A stretch of DNA of 64,000 nucleotides from CAYVFC01 sp964450715 (GTDB lineage: Bacteria > Myxococcota_A > Polyangia > Polyangiales > JAFGIB01): NCBI GenBank assembly GCA_964450715.1, contig CAYVFC010000028.1:1-64000 (forward strand). The letters run 5' to 3'. This document shows positions 36,201-51,200 of this stretch, in pieces (the stretch's first letter is position 1; every line of letters begins with the position of its first letter). The translations under genes were made by a program, and so were the position numbers. The notes under the pieces are model-generated. The model ran no database searches, was not told the origin of the DNA, and worked only from the letters and a program-made list of their open reading frames with translations.

Positions 36201-39200
36201 TAATGGCCACGCCGTGGGTGGCCACGGTGTAAGAAGCAGGATAGACGGTTTCCACGTAATCGCCGGACTCGGTACGGCCGAGCGTGATAGCGCCGTAGTC
36301 CTCGGCCGCGGCCACCGCTACCTGGCCGTCTCCGGCAAAGGCCACCCCGACGATGTTTCCTCGCGCTATCTCGGTCTGGTAGCGCTGTGCGATCTCTCCG
36401 GGGGGTCGCTCCAGAGCCAGCACCGCGCCCTGCTCGCCGCCCAGCCAGACGCGACCGCCCGCGATAAAGGCGCGCGATACGTCCTGTACGGGAAGCGACG
36501 AGAAGCTGCCGGTGAGCGACGGGTGCGAGGGCAGGCGCACGTCCACCACCTGCAGCAGGCCGTCAGAGGAGAGCGCCAGCAGCTCGCCCTGCAGCGCAAG
36601 AAGCCTGTCGGCCGTAAGCTCCATGGGCACGCGCCGCTCGACGAGGTCGGCGTCGAGCACGACCAGCTCGCCGTTGGACGTGGCCGCGTAGATGTACCCG
36701 CCGCTCTGGGCCAGGGCCGTGAAAGCGCCCTCGGCGAGCAGGGTGACGGTAAAGCTCGCGTCGACCGCATACAGCGCGCTATCGGTCAGCACCAGGAAGC
36801 TGCCGGCCCGGGCCTGCACGTCGACGAGCGCGCCCCCGAGGCTCAGAGTCGGGCCCTGGGTGAGGATGTTGCCGGAGATGGAGAAGCCGACCAGCTGCCC
36901 GTCGATCTCGGCCAACAGGCTGTCGTCCGAGACCGCCAGGCGATGGCCCAGGGTGGCGGCGAGCGGCGTGGTGCTGACCACGGCATAGCCGTCGTCCGGG
37001 TCGACGATGACCAGGCCGATATCCTGGAGCGCTATAAGCAGCCTGCCGGCCTGGTGGTCGAGCGCCGCGATCTCGGCGTCCAGGACGGTTCGCAGGGTGT
37101 CCGGTCCCTGTAGACCGTGAAGCTCGCGGTCCACGGCAAACCAGGCCTCGCCCACGTCAGGCACGCCGGCCTGGAAGGGGAAGTCCTCGGCCAGCACGGA
37201 GAAGGTCAAGGGCGCGATGACCTCGACCCGCTTCTGGGCGCTGCGCTGGTTGCCCAGCCCGTCGTCGAGCGTGGCCTCGATGCGCAGCAGGGCCGTGCCC
37301 GCGGGCACGGTAAGCGATAGCGAGCCGTCGCCAGCCGCGACCAGGGCGTCCTGGTCGTCGAATACCTCGATGCTCGACTGCAACCCGGTCAGATCATTGG
37401 CCAGACCGATGTCCAGCAGCGAGCCCGCCATCACCCGGGCCTGGACCCCGGTCAGCACTGGATCCTGCAGGTTGAGGTCGGGCAGCACGTGCAGGGTGAC
37501 GGGCGTGGCCGAGAGGTGGTCGTACTCGTCCCCGTAATAAGCGCTGACCTCGAGCAGGAAGGTCTCGGCCGAGGCGGTCTCGGGCGCGCGCAGCGAGACC
37601 ACGGCCTGGCGACCCGAGGCCAGGCGGCGGTCGCGAAGCGCGCCGTTGTACTCGCGCAGCGCCACCGCGGCGTAGCGGAACTCTCCGGCGCTGCTCGACT
37701 CGGGCGCGGTGTACTGCACCTCGATGGCGCGTCCCTCCACGAACTCGGCGTTGTGGGTCGGGCGGGATACCAGGATCAAGTCGCCCGAAGCCGTGCTCTG
37801 GGCGAGATCCAGGGCGTAATTGGCAGGTTGGGTTGCGTCCAACTCGACCGAGAAGGCGGCGGCCGCGCCATCGGCGGGCACCTGCAGCCAGCCAAAGGCA
37901 AAGGCTCCGTCGTCCACGCTGGCTTCTCGGGGCGGCTCGGCGTCAAAGCCGATCAATACCTCGGCCACGCGCGCGGCCGGGTCGAGCTGTACGGCCGAGG
38001 GCACCACCCCGCCCCAGGCCAGCAGGCGGCCGGAAGCGGGCTCGATCGAGGTGGAGATCGGGTCGAGCGTCTCGTCGCGCACCAGCTGCGCGCTCACCAC
38101 GGCCGCGCCCCGGTCCATGCACTCGACGGTGATCTCCCCGGCCGGAAGCAGGCGGCGGGCCAGGAACAAGCCGGGCTCTGCCTGGCGCCAGACCGGCTGA
38201 GCGGGCAACAGCTCGCCCGCGGCCGAGTAAAAGGCGCAGCTCTGGCCGCCCAGCGTCTCCGAGTCCTGGATACCCGTGACCAGAACGCCGAACGGCGTCT
38301 CGGAGAGCACCGGCGCGAAGACGGGCGACATGGGCTGGGCCGCGATCTCGCGGGCGCTGATATTGCCCGAGCCGTCGCGCTCGTACACGCGCGCGGCGCC
38401 AAAGGCGCGGGCTGCGGCTCCACCGCGGTCGAGCGCTACCAGCTCGCCCCAGCGATAGGCCTGCCAGGTGGCGTCCTCGAACGGGCCGTCGGCCAGCAGC
38501 CAGAGCAGCTCGCCGTCCGCCACCGCGCCGTGGATATGACCGCCCGCGTCCACCGTGTCGAGCGGCATGAGCGTTCCTTCCTCGATGCCCTGACCCGGGT
38601 CGGCCGCCAGAAGCTCGAATGCGCTCAGCTCACTGCCGCTCATAGTCCAGAGCCGCGAGCCGTCGACCAGCAGCCGGTCGGCCTCGGCCGCCGCGGTGTA
38701 GAAGAGAGTCTCCATCACCGGGAAGCGGTCGCCCGCGGCGCGAAGCGCATAGATGCCGCCGCCGTCGGTCAGGGCGTAGACGCGGTCGGCGGACACGCTC
38801 ACGTCCTCGATGGGCTCGGCCAAGACCTGGCCGGCTACCGGTATAAGGTCGCCGCCGGCGTAGTGATAGCCGTCGAACAGCTCCCCGTGGCGGGTGAACA
38901 GCGTATGGCCGCTGCCGCCCAGAAGCTCGCCCAGAAGCGGCCGGCTCACCGGGGCGCCGAGCGCGCCGTTCTGAAGCGGCCAGAACATCAGGGTCTGATC
39001 CCCGGCCCCGTTCTGCAGGGCGGCCAGGCCGGCGCCGGTCCAGTGCAGGTGCGTGAGCGAGTGCTCCTGGCTGGTGAAGATCACGCCGTCCTGGTCGCGC
39101 AGCTCATAGCCGCCGTCGCGCTGGTTGACCGCGAACAGCAGCGACTCTCCGCCCGTGCCGAGCCCCGGTGCCACCACCATCTCGCCCGTATCGCTGCCCA

Positions 39201-42200
39201 GCGGCGGGGTGAAGATGGCGGTGGTGGTGTCGGTGAGATAGGGCTGCTTCTGTAGGAGAAGCTCCTGGCTGCGCTCGTTGCCGGAAAGATCGCGCAGCAC
39301 GGCGTTCACGCGCACGTCCGCGCCGTCGTTGTTTATATCGAAGTATTGCGGCTCCACGCCCAGCGCCATCTGCTCGGGCGCGGCGCTGGCGGCCGGATCG
39401 TGGACCGATACGCTGGAATAGGGCGAGAAGTCGGCCATATCGGGCACGGGCGCCTGCACCCAGAGCTGCGTGCCGCCGAGCACGGTGGTCGAGGGCGTTA
39501 TGGTGAGCGCTATCTGCTCGGCCACGGTGTCGTCGTCGCGCAGGTTGATGAAGCGGCGCGACACCAGCGGTACGGCCGCGTTCTTCTCCTGCAGGCGCAG
39601 CACCAGCACCACGTCCTGGTCCGTGGCCGGAAGGGTAATGTCAACCGGGAAGCGCTCGGGATCTTCCGCGGTACGGGTGACGGGGACCGCGGGCGGGTTG
39701 TTCGGGTCGCTCTGTACGCCGCCGATATCCAGGAACAGCTCGGCGTCGAGCAGGTTGCGCATCAGCACCTCGACGGCGAGGCTCTGGCGCTCGCGCGCCT
39801 CGGTTCCGTCGGCCGGCGCGAGCAACTCGAGCTGCGGCTTGCCCTCGCCCGGGTCATAGGGTCTCAGCGCAACCGAGGTCGAGGCAGTGTTGCCGTTGCT
39901 GTCGGTGGCCGTGACCTCGACCACGACCGGATCGAGCGTCGCGGGCGTGATCGTGTAGCGGGTCTGGTCGGCGAGCACCTCGGCCGCTCCGCCGTTGACC
40001 GAGGCGGTGACCTCGGCAACGCCGTACAGGTCGAAGGAACGGATCTGGACCACGGTCGGCTCGCCCAGGGGGATGCCCGTACCGCTGGTCGGCGAGACGA
40101 TGGACACTTCCGGCGGAGTGTTATCCCGTTGAACGACCAAGAATTCGTCGGTCGTGGCCTCGCCATCGAAACCGTAACTCACCAAAAAGCGCACCGGCAC
40201 TGACACCTGATTGTCCACGACCGGCAGCCCTGTTTCGTCGATGGCCGGCGTGAGGTAGTCCTTCAGCCTGAACTCGAGCGCGCCCGCTCCGATGGCTGTC
40301 TTGGTAGCGGTATAGGTCGTTCCGAGAATCAGGAACTCGCCCGACTTGACCAGGTCGACGTCGTCGTCCGTTACCTGCAGGTAGAGATCGACCCGCGTGC
40401 GCTCCTCGACCTGGGCCGGATCGGTGGAGAGGCTGGAGATGGAGATCTGCGGGTCGACCAGCGTGACCGAGGTGTCGGTCGTCGCCTTGTTGCCGGATTT
40501 GTCGACAGCTTCCAGGCGGAAGGCAAAGCCGGGATCGTTCTCCTTCACGCTCAGGTCGAAGTCGGTGGAGAAGCTGATGCGCGATCCGTAGGTGAGCCCG
40601 CCGTCGTGGGAGATGCGCACTCTGTATTCGAGCTCGCTCTCCGGCGTGATGTTGTCCGTGGCCGTGGCCCGGAAACGATAGGTGCGCCCGCGGGTAAGGG
40701 TCATGGCCGGCGTTACCGCCTGTCCGTCGCTATCCCGTATCAGGGTCGCGTTGACCGGAGCCAGCGTGTCCTTGGCCTCGAACTCATGGATATAGCCGGC
40801 TCCGGTCGAGGGCGACAGCCCGACCTGGTCCTGGATGCCGGTGATGGAGACGGTGTAGACGCTGTTGTGCTCGAGCGCCTCGCCCGTTCGCAGGCGCACC
40901 ATGATCTGGGTGCCGCTGACCTCGAGCTGGAAGCGTCCGCTGATGTTCTCGGTCCCGCCGACGTAGTCGCGCCGCTCGGCCGTGACGCTGAAGCCCGAGG
41001 CCAGCACGCTCTCCGAGTAGGTGAGGACCAGCGGTTGGGCGTAGCCGAGCTTCTGTACGGCCAGCAGCCGGGGCCGCGTGTCGTCCACGCAGAGCAGCAG
41101 GCTGTCGGCCAGCACCTGCTCGCCGGTGGCGGGCTTGCTCAACGCCGCCTGGTAGCTGACCCCCGGAGTACAGATGGGCGCGGTAAAGGAGATGGCGCCC
41201 GGCACCATGGTCATGGAGACGCGGTTGCTCGCCGTCGGCGTATGGCCCTGCCCGGCCGGGTAGAAGTGTGCCTGGACCACCCCGTCGAAACCGTCGCCCG
41301 TGACCGTCACCGCGTCGCCGCCCGAGTCGCTCAGCTTGTCCGGGCCGGCCGCGGCACTGCTGGTAACCGCGGTGATGGCGAGCGGATCGGATACCCGCAA
41401 GGCCCCGGCCAAATGCACGGTGGCGCCCGGTTCGTCCACGGATACGGTGTAGAAACCGGCCTGCTCAAAGGTGGCCGTGAAGTCGAGCTCGGCGCCGTCG
41501 CCGCTTACCGTCCAGTCGGAGGGGAGGAAGGTCAGGGAGTTGAGCCGGATCTCGGTCGCCCGCTCCAGGTGGGCCCCGTGAACGGTGAGCGAAACCGGCG
41601 TGCCCGCGATGGCGATGGTAGGCGCGATACGGGTGGCCGCCATGGGCACCGCTCCGAAAAGCGGCGGCGCGTCGAGATAGAGGACCTGGTCATAGAGGAG
41701 CTCCGCGCCGTCGATAACCGAGGCGGGCGGGTTGAAGAGGGAAAGCTGGTAGGTCTCGCCGGCCTCGTACAGATCGCCGATGGGGGTGAAGACCAGCTCG
41801 GCGCCGATCAGGCGCGTGTCGCCGTTCAGCGGAGCAGCCGCCGACTCGCCCTGCACGACCAGGCTGACCACCTGGAAGGCATCGGTGTAGCCGCCGAGCT
41901 GCAGGTTGATGGGAAGGGTGTCGCTGGAGATGACCCGGGCGGGAATCGCGGCATAGGCATTGGGGAAGGGAACCAGCAGGCTGCGGTAGCGGCCGGCGCT
42001 CACCCAGGAGAGCTGGTCGCCGTACAGGCTCGGGTTCAGGAAGCTGCTGTCGCCTCCCACCCGCGCTACCTCGGTGAGCGACAGCTCGCCGTTGGCGCCC
42101 GGGGTGGCGTCCACGTCGAATAGCGCCAGCACCTTGGCGCCGCCGCTGGTGTAGACCGCGCCCAGAATCTCGCCGGCCATGTCGGCGTCGCTCAGCCCCG

Positions 42201-45200
42201 GCAGATCGGCCACCCCCTGCGAGCCGAGCTCGCCCAGCGAGGCGACCAGACCGGTGGAGAGCACCTCCAGCTCGGCGGTACCGAGGACCAGCAGCCGCTG
42301 GCCGTTGAGGCGCAGCCCGGCGGGCGCGGCCACGGCCGGCAGATGAGGTTGCGCGAGCGCCGAAAGTGACCAGTCGGCCGCCTCGAGCACCTGGATGCCG
42401 GCCGTACCCAGGACATAGAGGTATCGATCGTCTACCGCTATATCCTGCAAGCCGGAGACCGCCAGGGTCTCCCAGCCCGCGCCGTAGACGTTGCCCCGGT
42501 GTACCCCGTCCGGTCCCATGGAGAAGAAATGCTCTCCGACCAGGCCCAGGCGCGAATGCTCGACGGCCGCGTTGTTGACCAGCCGGTTGACCTGCACCGG
42601 CTCGTCGACGCTGGAGATATCGTAGACCACGATCTGGTAGCTGCCGGCCAGGGCCACGGCCAGCAATCCCTCGGAGAGCGCCAGCGAGGCGATGCTCCCG
42701 CCGGGCGACATCTCGGAGAGCGGCAGCGGCTCCAATCCGTCCCGGGTGGTATAGAGCCGGACCTGCGAGCCCTCGGCAAAGGCGACCAGGTCGCCGGCGC
42801 GGGCGCGCAGATAGGGAGGTTTCATCCACTGCTCGTACCCGGCGACCAGCACCACCACGGGCTCGCTGCTGACCGCGTCGGCGGTGCTGCCCGGGTTGGT
42901 GACCCGGACGGTGAGCGTACCGATGGTGTCGTCGGGCACGCGGAAGCTGAGGGTGCTGGCGTCGACCACCGACAGCTCGGCGGCGGGCTTGTCGTTGACC
43001 TGTACCTCGGTCAGCTCGTTCAGCCCGGTTCCGCGGATGCCGATATACTCGCCGCCGTTGAAGATGAAGCGGTCGTCGCCGGCGTTGAGCACTCCGGTAA
43101 CCGGATCGAAGGAGCCGATGGCGTCGATGCGCGGATCGGTTACATAGGTCAAACGACCGGCGCGGAAGGCGGTCAGCTCGCCGTTGCTGACCGAGACGCC
43201 CACCAGCAGATCCGAGCCGGGCACGGTGGGAAGACCGGGAAGCAGGAAGCGGATTTCATCCGAGGTGACCCCGATCACGTCCTCGGCAGGCACGACCATC
43301 CCGCCCACCACGATCACGCTCTCCTGGTCGAAGTTCTGGCCGGTGATGGTGACCTCGGTCCCGCCCTGCCAGCTGGCCAGCGCCGGGGAGACGCTCTCGA
43401 TGACCGGCAGCAGCCCCTCTTCGGTGGTGAAGCGGAAGCGGTAGTCGCGATCCAGGGTCTGCCCGTGTATGTCAGCGGTGGTGGCCGAGACGACCACGCC
43501 GTACTCGAGACCGGCGACAAAGGGCTCGACCGGCCGGAACAAGAGGCGGGAGCCCTGGTTGTTGACCTCGGCCGAGACAAAACCGGCCAGCGGCACCCCG
43601 TTCAGGGTCACCTGCAGCAAGGTGTCGCCCCAGTCGGCTACCAGGATCGGATCCAGGATGCGGTTGAACTGGATCTCCACCGCCGCGGTGGTGGGAAGCA
43701 CGCCGCGCGGCTCTGGTACCTGTCCGGTGATGGCGATTTGCCGGTCGGCCAGGGTGTTGAGCGAACCGACCAGGTGCCAGTAGGCGCAGGCTTCGCCGAA
43801 GGTACAGGGACCCACCGGCGACTCGAGCGGGCCCATGGCCACGTTGACGAAATAGGCCGTGCCCGCGTACAAGGCGCCGCGGCCGGGGGCGATGGCCTCG
43901 ACCGAGCCGAAAACGGTGTAGTAGTTGCGAAGCTCGATCTGCTGCTGGAAGTCCAGGTCGAGCCAGGGACTGATGTCGAACAGCTGCAGGTCGCCGTGGC
44001 CGCCGGCCACGTACAGGGTCTGCCCCTGCACGGCCATGGGCCCGGCATCGAGCGGCCCGGCCTCGATCAGATAGGTGAGCGGAAGCTGCCCCACCGACTG
44101 GGTGCTGGCGCCGGATCCGATGTAAAAGACCACGACCGTGCCGGTGGCCCCGGTGGATACGAAGAGCAACCTGTCGCGCGCCAGGATGTGGGAGGGGGTG
44201 ACGGGGTTGCCCACCGGGTCGACGGTGTCCACCACGTTGCGGATGGCGTATTCGCCCTGCATCAGATCGATCGACACCACCTGCTTGGCGGCCGGCAACA
44301 CCACCCAGAGGGCGTCGCGGTGGATCATCATCTGGCCCGGCCTGCCGCCCAGATCCTCGGTTCCCAGCCGGTCCAGCTCGCGCAGGGTGTTGTCGCCCTG
44401 GATCTTGTAGATGCCGATGCCGCTGTTGCTGGCGAGGTAGAGGATTCCGTCCCGGGTCTGGATGGAGATGCCGGTATCGGGCTGGCCCGAGGCGTCCAGC
44501 AGGCCGATGTCGTTGATCAGCAGCGGGTCGGCCGCCAGGGTGACGTCGAAGTGCATCAGGCGGTTTCCGCCGAGCAGGAACAGGTCGTCGCCGTCAAGCG
44601 CCAGGTCGCGGAACCCGTCGGGCGGGAGGTACTCGTCCACGCGGAAGGTCCGCGATATGCCGGCTATCTCCTGCTCCAGCAATACCGGGTGCACGGGATC
44701 GGAGATATCCGAGAGAATGAGCTGGCCTCGCGTGGCCGTGAGCGTCGCCTGGTAGGTTCCGTTCTTGTCGTAGCGTTCCAGCCGGCCGCCGGTGGCGGTG
44801 TAGAGGATCTGGTCCTTGAGCGCCATGGCGGTGACCGCGCTCGAGCGGACGGAGCCCTGGGCCAGGTCGACCGATCCGGTCTCCTTGTTGGCGTAGAAAT
44901 AGGCGTCGGCCAGCACGCTCTGCTCGCCCGGGAACAGGGTGCTGGATACGGCCACGTCCACCGGGCCGAAGTTGCCGGCCGGTACCCGGATCTGCAGGTG
45001 AGCGCTGTTGCGCAGAACGAGATCGCCGGCCGTGACCCCCCCGAAGGTCACCACCAGGTTGCGGTTGAAGCCCACGCCGTAGAGGCTGACCCGGTTGCCG
45101 CCCTCCGGGGGACCGGTGGAGGGGTTGATGCTCTGCAGGACCACGACCGGCTGAACCACGATGGCGCCGTAGAGGCTGCCGCGCACCCCGGAGCGATCGA

Positions 45201-48200
45201 TGATCAGCGGCAGCGCCACGGTGTCTCGCGCCAGGTTGAGCGCCGGCATCAGGAAGCGGAGGCGGTCGTCCTGCAGCTCGAGAATGTCGGCGGAATCGAT
45301 CGGTTGGTCGCCGACCCAGACGGTCAGGTCGGAAACCGCGTCGCCAAAGCTGCTGCCGCTGACCACCGCCACCTCGCTACCGTCGGCGTGGAAGTAGGGG
45401 CGCGGCACGCCCTCGGCAACCTCGCGCACCACCGAGTCGATGACCGGGCGCACGCCGCTGATTACCTCGTAGGGCACGTCGATGCCGCTGGCCAGGTGCT
45501 GCCCGTCGAGCCGGGTGATGGCGGTGGAGACGACCAGCCGCAAGGCGCCCCGGTACACCATCCAGTTGTCCAGGGTGATGTCCACGTAGGCGCCGGCAAT
45601 GGTGTTCCTGCCCTGGATGATGTACTGCCCGATGTCGAGCGGCGTATCGGTGTCGTCGAGCAGCTCGACCGCCTCGCGCAGGGCCGTCTCCTCGGTATTG
45701 ACCAGCTGGTTGAGCTGTATGCGGATGGTCTCGCCCGGGGTCAAGGCCGTACCGGGCTCGGGCAGGACCGAGGTGACGACCAGGTTGGGCGTGGGCGTAT
45801 CGGTCAACCCCGGACCGTCGGCCACGAAGAGCGCCCCCTCGTTCGGCCCGAGCTCGCCGCCGACCTTGTCCTCCCAGTAGCTCATCTCGTAGCCGCCCAG
45901 GCCGTCGTCGGTCATCACCGCGTAGTTGCCGTTCGAGGTGACGGCCACCTGCCCGTACTGGACCACGAAGGAGGCGCCGGAGAGCGAGTTGGGAGCGGAG
46001 AGCTGCTCCACCCGCTGGATGGTATAGGCGGGCGTACCGCCGAAGCTGTCGAAGACCACCAGGTGCAGGTCGTCGTCCTTCTTGAGCAGAACGAAAAGCT
46101 TGCCGTCCTGCCACTCGATGTCGACCGGCTGACCTCCCAGCTCGTCGCCCGTGAGCGAGATGGTGGAGAAGCCCACGGGCGGCGCCAGCTCGGGGTGGGA
46201 TACGTCAAAGAAACGGATGAACCCTTCGCCCAGCGGGTCGGCCACCGACATGGCCAGCACCTCGGTGTGCTCGTCCAGCGCCACGTCGGTCGCGGTGTTG
46301 CCGGGCACGCCGATGTTGTCCAGAACGTGGGGCGCGTCGAGCTCGACGACGCTGACGATCACCAGCCCGTCGCTGCCGCTGGCCAGGTAGACCACGTCGT
46401 CGTGCACGGCCAGGCCGTAGACCGGCTGGTCGGTGCGCGCCTGCGAGAGCCGAACCGGTCGATCCCAGATGTTGATGTCGTAGATCTCCAGGCCGGCCTC
46501 CATCAGGAAGCGGTTGGTGCCGCCGGGCGGGTCGCCCGCCTTGACGCCTACGTAGAGCAGATCGCCCACGATCTGCATGGCGCCTACCTGCATGGGCGGG
46601 TAGTTGGGAAGGTCGATGCTGCGCCCCTCTCCCAGGGTGTAGGAGAAGTGGCCCACCAGCACCTCCTTGCCGCCGGTCTCCAGATAGATCTCGTAGATAT
46701 CCGGGCTGAGCACGCCGGGAGTACGGAAGGTAAAGCTGTCCAGATCCAGCACGTCGTCCTTGAGGTCGGAGACGTACACGCCCGGCGCTACCTCGACGGT
46801 CCGGATCTCGTCGCCCGACCGCGAGCGCAGGATGACCTTGGTGCCGGGCAGTATCACCCGGGCGGTGGCGTCGATGCGCACGGTGTCGCCGCCCAGGACC
46901 GAACCGAAGTCGAGCGACTGCCCGAAGAAGGCCGCCTCCAGCGGATCGCCCATCACCACCGCGCCCGGCAGGCCCGCCCACAGCTCGTTGTCCTTCACCC
47001 TGACCGGGTACTGCCCGGCGTTGATGGGCAACAGCTCGACGGCGCCGGCCGGGATCTGCAGGGTGTTTTCGTCGACAAAGGTGTGCGAAACCGGGTGGGT
47101 ACCGACCAGCACGGTCACGTCCTGGTCGTCGCGGAATCCGCTGCCGTGGATGAGGACGCTCTGGTTGTCCCCGCGGTGGAACACCCCTTCTTGCACCCAG
47201 CTCACCGCCGGCCTGCTCGCGGTCGCTGCCGCCGCCCTGACGTGCCCTACAAAGGGCACCCACTGGGTGCCGCCGTTCAGGTTGTCCGCGCCGCTGATCT
47301 CGATCTCGTACTCCACGCCCGCCTCGCGCGGGAAGGCGATGCCGAAGCGGTCCGAGGCCTCGCCGTCCGGGTTTAGCGCGGTGACGGTCGGAGCCAGGCT
47401 GGCCCAGGTATCCATGCGCCGTACGCCTACGTTGGGAGGCTGCATGGAGGCGATGGTCATGAACTCGTTGAAGGTCACCTCGTAGCCTTCGTCTTCGGCG
47501 ATGTAACCGCGCTCGGGTACGCTGGTGTCGGCCACAAAGCTCCCCGGCAGATCGAAGACCCTGACCGCGCCCGATCCGACCGTCAGCAGACGATCCTTGT
47601 AGTAGTCCGTCGCCTCGATCAGCTCCTGGTTGCCCGCGCTGACCACGTAGGGTTCCAGCGGCTCGGTGATGTCGAGCACGATGAGCCCCCCCTCGTCGCC
47701 GGAAGCGAAGAGCAGGTTGCCCATGCGGTTCAGCCGTACGATCGAGCCCGGGTTATCCTGTAGCGACTTGCTTATGCCAAAGGTCGCGCGGATCTCGGGG
47801 CGCTCGCGGTTGATGATGGTGATGCCCCCGGTCGCCGCTATCAAATAGTCGCCGTAGGTGGCGATATCGAGCACGTTCGCGAAATCGCTGCCCAGCGTGT
47901 AGCTCTGGCTGAGCGCCGGGTCGTAGAGGTTTAACGCGTAGACGGTGCCGTCGCCCTTGCCCAGCGACCGGTAACCGGTGCTTCCGTAGGTCTGGCAGCG
48001 GTCCCGCGAATCCCAGTTGACGCCCAGGCGATACCCGCCCGCGAAGAGCCAGTCGCCGTCCAAAAAGACGGCGTTCGCGCCCTTTACCCGGTTGCCGTCG
48101 GCATCGGCCGCCAGGCCGGCGCCCACCGGATCGCTCGGATAGATGTAGTTGACGGCGTGCACATAGGTCTGGCCGGAGGAACCGACGCAGTAGTCGCAGG

Positions 48201-51200
48201 GCGATGACGGTATGGGGATCTGGCAGCCCTTGATGTCGCCCTTGCCGAAAAAGAGCAGGTTGCCCGCCTTGGCCATGTCCCCGGCCTGGTCGCCCAGGTC
48301 GCTGCCGCCGTGGCTCACCTCGCCGATCAGCTGCAGCCCCACCTGCTCGTCAAAGTTCAAACGCCCTACTCCGCCCGGGCCCGAGGCCACGTAGAGGCGC
48401 TTGCGCGAAACCATTTCCTCGATCCCCTCCACCTCCTCGAGCTCCAGCTCCTCCGCCGCCTCCAGCCGGATGGAATCGGCAGCGCGGACCGAATCCTCCG
48501 CGATCCGTTCGAACAGCTCGTCCATGCTCGGCCACATGGGAGTGCCGCCGACCAGGAAGGGCTGGACGCCGCCCTGCACGTCAAAGACGGCGGCGCGCAG
48601 GTTGTCCGGCAGGTAGTAGCGCGGATAGGGCTGCTGGAAGGTCAGGCCGGCCTGGTGGTTGTCGATCAAATATCCGCCGTTGGTCACGGCCACGCCGGTC
48701 TGCTGGTCGACCAGGATGTCGCTGGGCTGGAAAGTGGTGCCCTGGTAGGCGATCTGTTCCAGACCGTAGCCAAAACCATCATCCCCGGTCAGGCTGGTTT
48801 GATTGCCGTAGCGGTCCTTGCCGTGGACGTCGTTCCTTCCCACGCGACCGCCCGGGGTGACGATCTGCAACCGTTCGGTGGAGAGCACCCGGACCGAGCG
48901 CACCGGCACGTCCCCGACCAGCACCTCGATGCCGTCCATGACCGTGTTGCCCGGCTCGAACCCGCTGCCGAGGATGGTTACCGTCGTGCCCCCGGTCTTC
49001 GGTCCCCAGCTCGGGCTCAGGCTATTGAAGCGGATGGGCGCGTCCACCATCAGCCCGCCAAAGAGCGTGGCCGTCTCCCAGACGCCGTCCTTTTCCACCA
49101 GCACGGTCACGTCGTACTGGCCGGCCACGGTGAGCGCCGGTACCTCGGCGAAGATGATGGCCGAGGCCTCGTTCTCGGCATTGGAATCGATATTGAAGAT
49201 GGACAGCTCGACGTCGCCCACAAAGGCGCGCACCCGCTCGGCGTCCTGCGGGATGCCGCGGCCGGAGATGGTGATCCACTCGACGCTCTCCACGGGGATG
49301 CGCCGCGGCACCACCGCCTCCAGCTCCACCGTGTCCGGACGCGAGCCGCGGTAGACCAGCTGGTAGCGCTGATCCCGGCGCAGCGTATAGAGGATGATGG
49401 TCTGCTGGTCGTCGATGGGCTTGACCGAGGCCACGCCCTGTTGCGCCTCCAGCATCAAGTTGTCGCCGACCGCCAGCGGGTGCGGCTCGACCAGCTTGAC
49501 GATGGCGTCGTTGTTGATGATCTCCACCGTGGCGGAAAGCGGCGCCCCGTACCCGTCGTAGACCTTGAACCGATCGAGGTTGGGCGGCCACAGGTCGATG
49601 GCCTTGTTGAAGCGCATGCGCATGGTGAGATCGCCCAGCGCGTCCCGGTCGAGGATGCCGTTGACGGGATCCACGCGGAATATCTTGAGAATGACGTCGG
49701 GGCTTACCTGTACGAAGCCCCTCGAGTAGATGTTCTCGTCGGTCAGGCCGCCGCCCACCGCGGAATAGCCGGTGGCGGTGATGGCCCGGATGTCGTTGCG
49801 CGAGAAGGACTCCATGCCCGCGCCCCGGATGGGAGCCGAAGGATTGGTGACGTCGTAAGTGAGGATGCCCTTGAGCCCGCCCGCCAGGTAGAGGGTGTTA
49901 CCGTTGACGGCAATGTCGTATACCTGGCCCACGCCGGTGATGCGCGAGAGGATCCTGGGGGCTACCAGCTCGGAGAGGTCGACGATCACCACCCCGGCCT
50001 CGCCCGCGGCCAGGTAGGCGATCTCTCCCTCGATGGCGATGCGGCTGCACGGCACCTGCAGCGATCCGATCACCTCGAAGCCGGTGGTGGGACCGTGCTC
50101 GATGATATAGAAGCCGCCGCTTTCCGTATCGGTGGCATGAAGCAGGCGGTTGTACTCGATATCGAAGTCGCCGGCGGCCACGGTATACAGCTCGGCGTAT
50201 CCGGCCTTGGGCTCCAGCCGAACCGCGTCCAGCGCCTGGTGTCCGTCGGGCAACGGCGTATGGTCGCTCAGATAGGCCTTGGTCTGCAGGAAGATATCCA
50301 CCAGCCCGATGCCGCGCTCGGCCATGGCCACCAGCGCGCGGCTGTTCTCCGCGTCGATGCCCCGCGCGAAGCTCGCATCGAGCGGCACCGTGTTGATGAC
50401 CCTGGACTGGCTCAGGTCGAGGGAATCGAAGCTGATGATGACCAGCTTGCCGCTGTCGGTAGCGGCCAGGACCCGATCCACCCCGCGTTCAAAGTAGGTA
50501 TCCACGCCCAGCGCGCGCGAGCCGTCCGGCATCGGCACCTGGGCCAGGATGCGATCGTCGCGCCCGTCCCCGTCCAGATCGACCTTGCGGCGCAGGTCGT
50601 CCAGGTTGAGCGGATTGAGCGGGTCGCCGGTGAAGGTGGAGGCGTCTATATTGTAGATGAGCACGCCGGCGTTGCCCGAGGCCGTGATCAAATAGGTGCC
50701 GGTCGGGTCCACCACCATGTCGTAGACCATCCCGCCGCCGTGGATGTTGGCCTGGATGGGCTGCTGGTACTCGAAGGCGGCCTGCAGTGTGTCGGTCTGC
50801 CCGTTGTCCAGGAAAACGGTCACGGCCACCGAGCCGATGATGCCGGGCGGAGAGATGACCACTACCGTCTCCGGATCCAGCACGCGGATATCGGCCTCGG
50901 GCACCTCGACGCTGCCGAAAGTCACGTGCAGCTGACCCGACCCGGGCCGGAAGCCCTCGCCCTTGATGGTGACCACCGTGCCGCCGTTCATGGAGCCGCG
51001 GGCCGGCGAGATGGAGGCGATGCGGACCGGCTGCGCGTACTCGACCGCGCCGATCAGGGTATCGGTCGCCCCGTTCTGATTGGTGACCACCAGCGCCGCC
51101 GGTCCGGCCGTGCTTTCCGGAGCGGTGAGCTCGTAGAGCCAGGTGCCGTCGCCCTGGTCCGTGCTGCTCGCCACCGGCGCGTTGACGCCGCCCAGGGCGA